A stretch of 64,000 bases of DNA from Hydractinia symbiolongicarpus (Eukaryota; Cnidaria; Hydrozoa; Anthoathecata; Hydractiniidae), in NCBI RefSeq assembly GCF_029227915.1, contig NC_079875.1, forward strand, positions 6,448,001 to 6,512,000, in the 5' to 3' direction. Made by a program: the position numbers and the translations under genes. This document shows positions 34,101-43,912 of the stretch, piece after piece. Every line of letters begins with the position of its first letter. Position 1 is the stretch's first letter. The notes beneath the pieces were generated by a model. It ran no database searches. It saw only the letters and a program-made list of their open reading frames with translations, and was not told where the DNA came from.

Positions 34101-37100
34101 TTTGTTGCTTTCGTTGTTGTTGCTGTCGTTGTCGTTGGTGTCGCTATTGTTGTTGCTGTCGTTGTCATTGGTGTCGTTATTTTTGTTGCTTTCGTTGTCA
34201 TTGGTGTCGTTATTTTTGTTGCTTTCGTTTTTGTTGCTGTCGTTGTCGTTGGTGTCGCTATTGTTGTTGCTGTCGTTGTCATTGGTGTCGTTATTTTTGT
34301 TGCTTTCGTTGTCATTGGTGTCGTTATTTTTGTTGCTTTCGTTTTTGTTGGTGTCGTTGTTTTTGTTGCTGTTGTTTATGTTCTATATTATAATACCCGT
34401 ATACGTCTGCCCGTCTGTGACGCAAAATATTACCGCAAGTAGCGAAAAGCACGCAATGCGGTATAAAAAGAACGGGCGAACCCGTGGATTTTTCCACGGG
34501 CCACCGACTAGTATTGTTATAATACAGGTGACCAGTATTTTTACTCTTTAGACATGTAAAAGTGTACGACGTAAAAGATTTCTCAAATGTCGCCACTTTG
34601 GATTACCCATCTCCTATCCTTGCGATTGGTTTATCAGTAAGTTAAACTACGCCTACTTGATTTACGACATTTACCGTTCTTTTCGTCACATTTTCTTTTC
34701 CAATCTTTTCCCAGGCCGACAGTAATCACTTGGTAGCAGGTATGACTGATGGAGCTATCTCTATACGAAACCGTCCGAAGCCGACGACCGAATCTGAAAC
34801 ACGAAAACGGGTTAGAGAACCAATGCCAGGCACATACCAATACCGAATGAGGAACCAGACAACTGCGCCCGGAAAGGTAAAAAAATGAAGGGTATTTTAT
34901 ATTGGAGGGTAAAAAGGACGTCCATTTCTCGGATGGGGCATTCGCGCGATTTTGTTTACGCGGATGTGCATCAGGTGTCTGAAGTAAGCTGATGGCGTAT
35001 TGTTATTAACTTTATACACATTATACCAAATTCTACAGAAATTATTTTTGCTATTATCTGTAAAAAAATCAAATTCTGCGGAAATTAATTTTGAAAATTT
35101 CACAATATTAAGTTCCGCAAAAATAAATTTCGCAACAAATAAATTTGTTAAATTTCGCCTGAAAAATTTGTCTCGTGTCTCCTGTGACGTAAGTATATTA
35201 CAACGTAGTATCAAGTTAAATGCATTCTGTATACATGTTTTGCTCGTCCTTTTTAAGTATTTTTGAATTTCCGCGCCCGAAGGCGTAGGAAATTCTTTAA
35301 AACCGTCGTTTTTTCTTTCGGAGCATTTTTTGAGAAAAAATCGATCCTGGGATTTCACGTTCCTCTGAGAGGAGGATAGATAACTTATTAACTAACTAAC
35401 CCTGTCCCAAATGGTCAATTGCAACGTCACAGATTTAAACTTCGTACCGAAGCTCCCTAAGTACTGAAAGTCATCTAAATGACGTTTCAGGCCAAAATTG
35501 GTATTTGTTTTTGACAAAATTTGGCACAGTTAACAAAAAAAGTATGCTGAACATAATGGTGACATCAAAATTTTGGTTTTTTGCCACACCTTAAATGTCA
35601 TTTTAGGCCAAAATTGGTCCAAAAATTAAAGCTACTTTATTTTCAACAAAATTTGGCACAGTAAACAAATAAAGTATGCTGAACATGGTGGTGAGATCAA
35701 AATTTTGATTTTTTGCCACCTTAAATGTCATTTTAGGCCAAAATTGGTCCAAAAATTAAAACTACTTCATTTTTAACAAAAATTGGCAAAGTTAACAAAA
35801 AAAGTATGCTGAACATAATGGAGACATCAAAATTTTGATTTTTGTCACCTAAATGCCATTTTAGGCCAAAATTAGTCCAAAAATTAAAACCACTTCATTT
35901 TCGGCCAAATTTGGCACAGTTAACAAATAAAGTATGCTGAAAGTGATGATGATAGAAAAATGTGATTTTTTGTCACCTAAATGTCATTTCAGGCCAAAAT
36001 TTGTCCAAAAATTAAAACTACTTTATTTTCGACAAAAATTGGCACAGTTAATAAAAAAAGTATGCTGAAAATGATGGTCACATCAAAATTTTGATTTTTT
36101 GTCAACTAAATGCCGTTTAAGACCATAAACGTTTCAATCGCAAGACTTTCAACCATAAATGATAGGCTGTATTTTTTGTTAGCAATTTCTTTTAAAATGT
36201 TAGTTTATTATGACACGTTTCGTTTTGTTTGCGTTTGTTGTAAGATATAATGTCACTTGTGTGCTTTATCTTCAGAGCTTCATGCACCAAACCTCTTCGA
36301 ATGTTTGGCATGATAACACAACAAATTAGCAGGTTGTCATCAAATATTTTGGTAGCGAGCGGAAACTTTTAGAGCCCCCGGGGCTTCTTGTTTAGTTTTA
36401 AAAAGAATTAAACTTTAATTAAACCTAACGATTGATACAATTGATTTTGCGGAACCTATTTTAAGGATTGCCTTTGGGAATTCTAATTTTGTGGAACTTA
36501 ATTTTGCAAGTAGTTTTTAAAATAGCAAAAAAAGACTACAAAAAAAACTCCCATAAGATAATAAGCTCCTCTTATTTTCTGTTCAGTATCGTTAAAGTTT
36601 CATTAACTTAATTTTACAGTTACGAAACTAAATTACATTACCAGCTGCCATAAATTCCCGTTGGATCCCTTTCTTCTTATTTAAAGGTTAATGTAGCATT
36701 TTTGTCTTCTAGAACGATGTTATCGTAAAACTAGATCAGTCGCAAAAGCATTCGAAAGCTGATCGCTGTTTGCGAAAATTTCAGTATCGCGATGCGCTCG
36801 ACGCAGTACTTGGAAGTAACGGTGCAAATGCTACCTATGTGATAAGTCTTATAACTGAATTATCGAGACGAGACGCGCTGGAAATCGCTTTGTCAAATCG
36901 AGACGCAGATTCACTGAAAGAGATCATGCATTTTTTATTCCAGTAAGTTTAATTCCTACCATAATTGTACTAATTTTCGCGGGTATATATTTTTGTACTT
37001 TTCACGGATTTTGGTCGAATTCACGGAATTATGTACACCGAAATTTTCAAAGCGCGAAAATTAATACCCGTCAAGATTATAAAAATTAACCGTACAAGAA

Positions 37101-38491
37101 AGTAATGGAATGCTGCCGCCAAAGCGAAGTGTTTTTTGAATTTTTGAAAAATAAAACGTCACTCATATAAATTACCCGCGAAATATTTTATAAGCAACAA
37201 AAATTAATACTCGCGGGAGTTTTTTTTTACCCGCGACATCAAAATATCACAAGCGATAATTATAGCAGAAGTTTTCTTAAAATTATTAAAAGAATTTTTT
37301 TAGATTCAATCTTCTTTGATAATTATATAATTTCTTTTTAGGAATATTTCGAATCCAATGTATGGGAAGATATTAATACCGGTAGCCGATCTTATTCTAG
37401 GTAATTGTTGTTTGCCATTCTAACACCGAAGATAACTGTATTATTTTTTATCTCCTAAATTGGCTAATTTTTAAACGTATAGTTTAAACAATTTTTTTTC
37501 GCGCGTATTACCTACGAACATAAATAAATTATTGCGAACGTAAATTTTATGGCATTCATTATTTCGGGCATAAATTATCGCAGACAAAAATTATTACGAA
37601 CATAAATTTTATGGCATTCATTATTTTGGGCATAAATTATCGCAGACAAAAATTATTGCGAACGTAAATTTTATGGCATTCATTATTTCGGGCATAAATT
37701 ATCGCAGACAAAAATTATTGCGAACATAAATTACCTACGAGCATAAATTATTGTGGCATAAATGTATCGCAAATTGCAATCTACCTTCTTAAATTGCAAT
37801 AATTAATGTCTTAAAATTATTGAAAACGATATTGAAAGCGATATTAATATTGTAATCTACAAAGGTAGATACAGTAAACATTGAAATCGCAACAATTTTC
37901 TCCGCAACAATTTTTGTCAGAAGGTAGTTTCAGCGTAATACAATTTTCGCTTATAGACGTTTTTAATAGCAATATTTTTTATTTGAACCTCTGTTGCTGA
38001 AGGGAAAATTCTGGTTTCAATGTCGAACTTGCTAAAAAGTTGCTTAGCGTAATATTCAAATTTTATAAGATTTTAGCTTTACACTTGCTAAACATTGGTA
38101 GGGTTGCTCATTAGATTTACTTAAGTTTACACGCAAATCTCAACAATGCTGTATTGATGAATAGTTTGTATTTTGTTGAGTTTGGCGTACCATCCTAGTT
38201 AAAAGGGATTCATCTTTAGATATGTATTCTGGTTTGATTGGTCAAAATGCAAAATTCGATTTCATGTTAGAAAAACTTCGAAATCGTATCTCAGTGGATT
38301 TACGTACACAAGAAGAGATGATGAAACTGCTTGGTGCGATGGAACAAATATTTTCTATGTCTACACCTGCTCCGACTATGTTAGATGACTCTGATGAGGA
38401 GAGTGAAGGAGGAGGGACTGTTGATAATGAAGTTGACTTCGTAGTGAGCGACAGTGCAGGCTCACAAACCGAACAAATTCTCATCAACTAA
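31102..38491 (+). CDS. UTP15: UTP15, U3 snoRNP-associated WD40 protein of ribosome biogenesis
   Basis: Thirteen exons join with matching phases: 31102-31197, 31314-31406, 31587-31718, 32219-32271, 32354-32477, 32827-32881, 33196-33321, 33863-33998, 34552-34636, 34715-34876, 36713-36942, 37342-37400, 38220-38491. The product is 540 residues; human UTP15 has about 518. It starts MAGEFRKLPIKRFPKPES and has the family's TIKEYSAINYIDFSP segment. A WD40 propeller spans about residues 40-345 (TLRCWDLP, TGSYDHTVKIWDC, YIKVWDVLGG, HVKVYDV). The UTP15 C-terminal domain follows (about 360-485: HSKADRCLRKFQYRDALDAV, MYSGLIGQNAKFD). An acidic tail (DDSDEESEGGG) ends it. In other eukaryotes UTP15 is a nucleolar t-UTP/UtpA subunit of the small-subunit processome, needed for rDNA transcription and pre-18S processing. 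All splice sites are GT-AG; introns carry several repeats. Confidence 0.95.
34018..34378 (+). repeat. GTT/GTC trinucleotide satellite in UTP15 intron 8
   Basis: About 360 bp built from TTG and TCG triplets (GTTGTTGTTGTTGTTGTTGT and interspersed GTCGTTGGTGTCGTTATTTT). A higher-order ~54-60-bp unit (GTCGTTATTTTTGTTGCTTT) recurs several times. It keeps open frames on both strands purely because of its composition; these are not genes. Confidence 0.92.
34383..34525 (-). mobile_element. short hairpin-ended repeat element in UTP15 intron 8
   Basis: On the minus strand it reads ACTAGTCGGTGGCCCGTGG, a hairpin (CCCGTGGAAAAATCCACGGG), TTCGCCCGTTCTTTTTATAC, GCATTGCGTGC, TTTTGCGTCACAGACGG, then a TATTATAATAT end. 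A plus-strand copy with the same order lies at 60283-60420 in the sulfotransferase gene, also in an intron. The family is non-coding. The 5' hairpin and AT termini suggest a Helitron/Helentron-derived or MITE element. Confidence 0.7.
35262..36393 (+). mobile_element. non-autonomous Helentron/DINE-like element, copy 2
   Basis: Second copy of the family at 14221-15547, inserted in intron 10 of UTP15 in the gene's own orientation. It starts TTTTGAATTTCCGCGCCCGA, has about five of the ~129-bp units (TTAGGCCAAAATTGGTCC) and ends AGAGCCCCCGGGGCTTCTTG, where the palindrome AGCCCCCGGGGCT is intact. Compared with copy 1 it lacks about one unit and has extra sequence (about 35362-35420) after the left end. 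It accounts for most of the 1.8-kb intron. Confidence 0.65.
37529..37740 (+). repeat. 62-bp tandem repeat in UTP15 intron 12
   Basis: TTATTGCGAACGTAAATTTT starts at 37529, 37591, 37653 and 37715 with exactly 62-bp spacing; three full units and a partial fourth. Units are almost identical, implying recent expansion. The unit also contains GGCATAAATTATCGCAGAC. Confidence 0.9.
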
Positions 38492-41400
38492 CGCAACTTC
38501 GCTTTGAAAACGTGATTAGTTTGACAAGATGCAGTTAATCGTCTCATCAGTGTTGACTTTGTGGTATAAAAGGTCTAGTAACTAGTTTGAGGGACAGAAA
38601 AAAAAGATCTACTGCGAGCTGACAGAAAAATATCATGAAACGCAGAGATAGATATTAAAAGAAAAAAAAACAAGGAGTGTTTCTATTATGTATTTTTTAC
38701 ATGAATTAGACACTTTAAAAAAACAATACATATATACAGTATTTTCTTTTTACAGTTTGTTAACAAATTTGCTTCGTAAATACATGTGTGTAATTTTCGC
38801 GGTTGAGTCAGTTTAATGGTTTTCGCTGGAATTTATTTTCGCGAATTAATATTAAATTTTGTGGAAAGTAAAAAGAGTAATTTTAAAGTAGAATCTTTTG
38901 GTTTAAATTGAATATCCACTTAAATATATTTAATTCTTTAAATACAACTTTACGCACAATCAGTTTCATTTTTGCGGAATTTAATTTCGCATATTTTCAA
39001 AAAAAAGGCAAAATTTTCTTTCCGCAAAAATTTGTAACAAACGTTCAAAACGCCAAAAACAAAAAACATTTTAACCCTATATATAAACTTTTAAATCAAC
39101 ACTCACTCAAATAACTTGATTCTTCACCGAAGGTAAGCTTTAAAAGTACTGCTTCACAAAAGATAACATGCGAGAAATAATTTTCGCAAATATTTCGCAT
39201 CTGTGGGTTTTTATGTAGGACTGATAAAGTTTACATATCCAGGAAAATCAGGGGGATAAAATTAACGTATTGGATTTTTTGTTAGATTATCCAGATTAAG
39301 CCTCGGTAATTTACTTTTCAAACTTTCAGTCGAACTATAGTTACTCAAACACAAACCTCGACCTTGGTCGCTTTATAAAAAAACGCGATGGGAAATTTTT
39401 TTACATTTTTGGTGCATGATCTGTTTGTTTCATTCTTCTTGTTGTTCTTCAGTGGAGGTAGTTAAATTTCTAAAAATCTTAAATGCAATGATTATCGATC
39501 AGCTAACATACAGCAATATAAATCTAAACCATTTCAAAATTTTTAAATGTTTTTTTTTGTCTTCGCAATATTAAAAAATCGAACTAATTGTTTAAAATAC
39601 CATGGACCTGATTTTAACTATAAGAGGATAAATTACTTGAACGTGTAAAAATGTCTCAGAAAATCAAATCCAAGTTAATGTTGCTTAAAAATCACTCACC
39701 ATCCTATCTAGAATATTCTCGCTTAAAATTTTGATGTCAAAATGTTTCGTCATCAACTCTTCTTGTGCTCTAAAAAACACCAACAACATCTACCTTATGA
39801 TATAAAGTAAGCGAATAGAGGTTATGGGGGCGAGGTTGCACAAAAGGTTTCTTACTTAAAAGTTATCTGCTCGTAGGGAAGTGTAGAAGTTGTGCAAAAT
39901 AATACAGATGACAACAGTATAACCAGTTTATATAAAACCTCTCTTCGCCCCCAAAACAATGCAGTTTTGACAGATTCTTCTTTGTGCCGTAACTTTAAAA
40001 AATACAGGCAACACTGTTCAAGGGGGAAGGGGAGTATAGACTACAGATGCTTTGTTCATGATAGTACCGTTTTTAACTGCTTTTAATTGTGTATGGGAAA
40101 ACCAACTAGATTTTTTAAAATGTATTGTTAAAAAATGACAGACTATGCTACTTCTGCAATATCGTTTCCGTTATTTACTGTTAATTTTTTTATATATTCT
40201 CCATGAAGCCCTTTTCCCTTGAAGCCTCCAAAATGTCTGTTATAGCCTGCCGTGGTAGATTAAACTGCACAAACACTTTAATTATATTAGACTTATATTT
40301 CTCAGAAGTTTCCAGAAGCAGTGGCAAGCTAAGTAACTAGAAGTCTAACGTCTTTGCGGGTCTGGGACGGACTCTTTTCCCTTTTAAAGGTGACCACTAT
40401 TGCTAGAGATATGTACATCATTGCTCTAACATGCTTCCCTATCACATATGTTAAGCAGCCTGCACATAACCCGACGAAATGATCCGACATTTCAAATGGG
40501 CGATATTGGAGTACACCATATTCACACTACATAGACAACTACGACACTCACCTGACCATGGTTTTCAAATCTTTCTTCTTCTGCTGATCTATTAGCTGAC
40601 AATCTTTTGCAACTTGTGACGTCATTCTAAAAAGATTACCATAATCGTTAATAAAGCGTACTTTGTTGGTAGGTGGAAAATGATACCGAGGTTGACCTTA
40701 GGAAACTAAAGCAATTACTAATCTCTTGATCCTCTCCAACTACAATCGTGGTCACGATATGGTGAGACAAGACAGCTTATTTTGGAGTACGCCACCATAA
40801 GTAATTGCGTAGGCTATTTCTATATTAGATTCACACATTTGAATTTGTCAATGTTCAGAGTGGGCTTAGAACTTAGATCTTAGGTTATTTGGTAAATACG
40901 AAATTCTTAAAATGTGCTAATTGTTGCTGATGTCAGCAAGTCCATCAATCACGAATTTTAGGGCCTTCGTGGTCCCCGACGTGAATTATTACGGTGTGCT
41001 AGCGTGCTAAAGAATGTGACTAGCAACTTTTCAACGCGTGTGTGCAAAGGTAGCGACCTTGCATTGGCTGTTTGATAGTTTTGCCCATATTTGGATGAGT
41101 AAAAAACTGCCTTCGTCTCAATATTTTTGTCCACGATTGTAGAAAACTTTTGTTCCTTTTCGCAATTTATCTGATTCTTGACCTTTTCTGACCGTAAGAT
41201 TCCGAATTTGAAGAAATAAAAAATCACCATGACAACTAAACGAAAAAGAAGTATAAATGGTGTACTTATGAAACTTTTTCTTCCGTCCGGTGGATTTCAA
41301 TCTATGACCTTGAATCAATTCTTTATACGTCGGTTCATCGTTTCTATGCAACGACTCGGTTAAGAAAAAACATTGTATTTAAACGGTCATTTTGTTGCTT

Positions 41401-41623
41401 CAAAATATTTGCAAGTTTCTAAAATATAAATTTGCCGTTTCGACGTAGAGCTTTATACAGATGCGGGCTCTTTGAGAGTTATTTACGAAATTTGAGGTTA
41501 AAACGTTGACTGTTTACACTGTTGTACCAGCCACTCAGCTTTCACACAGTTTTTAAATGATATTTTACCTGAATCTAATTCAAAGAGCATGTTTTCTTGG
41601 TTTAAATCTAATGAAATTTGTAT
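38492..41623. other. 3' flank of UTP15 and intergenic DNA
   Basis: No further gene recognised. 38780-39210 is another TTTCGCGG/TTTCGCAAA-rich tract like those at 15.6, 35.0, 37.0 and 60.9 kb. The rest shows only short unsupported ORFs. Confidence 0.45.
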
Positions 41624-41714
41624 ATACACTGCGAGTAAACTGAATACACTGCGAGTAAACTGAATACACTGCGAGTAAACTGAATACACTGCGAGTAAAC
41701 TGAAAACACTGAGA
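41624..41714 (+). repeat. 20-bp minisatellite, four perfect copies plus partial
   Basis: ATACACTGCGAGTAAACTGA is repeated exactly at 41624, 41644, 41664 and 41684, followed by a decayed fifth copy (AAACACTGAGAAAATAA). Units are adjacent without spacers. Confidence 0.95.
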
Positions 41715-41891
41715 AAATAACGCCGAAATTGAAGGCAAAAAATTAAATTAAATTATAAGAGGCTCACTGAAGAAGCTTCCAAATATTTTTTAGGATGTTG
41801 AGCTTTGTCTGGGTTTTTGTTTCTCACTCATGTCTCGGCCTGTATGAACCCTAGTTGTCAATCGAGCCGGAAACCTCTCGTACAAAAATTC

Positions 41892-42107
41892 TAAAGCTAG
41901 ATTTACGCTGAAAAACGTTTTGCATAACGGCTCATTTTGACCACTTATGGTAGCCGGAAAATTAAGTATTTTTATTCTGAAATCACGTGCTTTTTTCTAT
42001 TGTATACAAAAATAAAACGGAGTTTAATGGCAACAAAAAAACGCAAAGGTTATGCGCAACGTTCCGTGACTAAGGGAACTGCTTTTTTAGTGTAAATTCA
42101 GCTTTAG
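41892..42107. mobile_element. MITE with CTAAAGCT...TTTACGCT inverted ends
   Basis: The left end CTAAAGCTAGATTTACGCT and the right end read in reverse CTAAAGCTGAATTTACACT match at 16 of 19 positions around a ~180-bp AT-rich core. Further inside, CGTTTTGCATAACG and its partner GCGCATAACCTTTGCG echo one another. Non-coding. Confidence 0.55.
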
Positions 42108-43010
42108 CTACTCAAACGTATTATATTGAAAGATAACACTTGCTTTATAATCCCTCATTAAAAATAGTATGAGAAGGATACACTTTCGTTTCGTTTATTT
42201 GAGTTCTTGTGACCAGCTTTTGTGGTACTTCATTTTCATGATGCAAATCTTTTGACGCCAAGTAATGCATAATGAACGGACTGCGGCCATAAATATTGAA
42301 GGCGATTCTTTCATACTCAGGACCCGGACCCGAGGTATGAGACTATAAATATTTGCAATTACAAAGATTATTAACAAAAAAAGTTGTAACATCGTAAAAA
42401 TCTAAAAACGTGTTTGATTTAAGTTATAAGTTTAACTTGCGCGATTTAAAATAAATTTGGAGCAAAATTAAGCGGAATTATTTTTAATTTTGCCTCAATA
42501 TTTCATTTTAAAACCCAATGCTGGCATCGTCTTTTAATCTGCGTTTGATCATATAAGACGAAGTTAAAAAGAGGACATTAGCCATTCATAATTATCGAGT
42601 TCAAGAATCAAAATCTTTTATTCGCGATTTTCATTTCAAATTCGCAAACTTTAATCGTGTAAACGTTTTGAAATTGTTAAAGCAAACAAACAAACTTTGT
42701 AACTTTTTAGGAAGTTCTGTACATTGTATGAATAAAAACAATGCGCGTGAAAAAGTTTATGCATAAGTTACATCCAGTCCGTGCGTGATAATATATAATA
42801 TATAATCAAAATTGCGAGGAAATAAGTTGCACGAAAAAAAAGTGAAAATAAAACCGATGTGAATCACAGCATGAGCATACACTCGCAGTCAAAAAGTAAT
42901 GATAAGGATGAATAAGTAAGCCTGTGATCTCACAATTATCAAAAAAAATTGGTTTGTCAATTATGTTCACAAAAGCACACATGAAAATTTATAAAGCTAT
43001 CATATACTAT
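42108..43010. other. intergenic, no feature recognised
   Basis: AT-rich sequence without supported ORF. A TATAATATATAATA stretch lies near 42790-42805. Confidence 0.45.
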
Positions 43011-43012
43011 TA

Positions 43013-43840
43013 CAGTAGAGTCTCCATAACTCGAACCTCTATTACTCGAACGTCTCCTTAACTCGAACGAATTCGTTGGCACCGTGAAAGTTTCCTAATA
43101 AACTCTTATAAAAAAACCTCTACTACTCGAACCTCCGTAACTCGAATGTTCCTTTAAGTCGAACAGATTATTTTGTCCCTTGAAGGTTTTTGACTCCATA
43201 ACTCGAATTTTGTGGCATTTTGAAAAAAATTGATAAGTTTTCCTGATCATTTAACTCTTTATCATTTTCATATTTTAATGTTTAAATGTGTTGTGGGCCT
43301 TATATTGTTCGAATGCATGATTATAATGTTTTGTTTGTGTTTCGAACGACAACGCTTTCTTAACCAATTTTCAAAAACAGAATTTCATAGCAATCTGACA
43401 ATGGCGTCTGTGGCAGGGTCAAAAAGAAGTAGAGCCGATAATAAGTCCTGTAAAATAAAATACAGTACCCTCAAAGAGCTTGAAAAAGGAACTGCTCCAA
43501 AGCGTTTTCTCGAAATTTGGGGAAGAAATGTTGGCTTCCCTAAAGGACTTAAATAAAAACATCAAACGAGATTATGATGATACTTGTAAACAATCAATTA
43601 TAACTGATTTTTTTCAAAAAATTTGAGCAAAAAGCAACTAAAACGCTCTGTTTTTGTATTTCACCAACCCAGAACCCCCAATAAGTAAGACTACGTACTT
43701 AATATACTGTTTTTGTTCATCTGGTAGGCAAATAAGGGAAAAATTTTGAAAAAACTTGAAAACCTCTACTACTCGAACGTCTCCTTAACTCGAACGGTTT
43801 CCTTTTCCCCCTGGCCGTTCGAGTTATGGAGACTCTTCTG
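43013..43840 (+). mobile_element. deleted pogo/Tigger-like element, 828 bp
   Basis: The left end CAGTAGAGTCTCCATAACTC and the right end in reverse CAGAAGAGTCTCCATAACTC differ at one position, and TA dinucleotides flank both sides (43011-43012, 43841-43842). That fits Tc1/mariner-pogo elements. Subterminal copies of TACTCGAACGTCTCCTTAAC occur at both ends. Inside, the plus strand codes a remnant at about 43400-43556: ATG, then KRSRADNKSCKIKYSTLKEL and EKGTAPKRFLEIWG. This is compatible with the start of a CENP-B/Tigger-type DNA-binding domain, broken off before any catalytic region. It ends 70 bp from the last FAM227 exon. Confidence 0.75.
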
Positions 43841-43912
43841 TAAAAGCTTTTCGGTTAATTAATATTTTTTTTCCTTTTTTAAAAATAACATTGTGCGAGT
43901 TCGCTGTTGAAA

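Noticed and set aside
34005-34551. Long overlapping open frames (up to 177 codons) on both strands
   Set aside because: They are by-products of the TTG/TCG satellite in a UTP15 intron; composition is two or three residues only.
41498-41714. Repeat array that might look like a CRISPR, and a minus-strand ORF over it
   Set aside because: 20-bp units are adjacent with no spacers, and the DNA is animal; the ORF merely translates the repeat.
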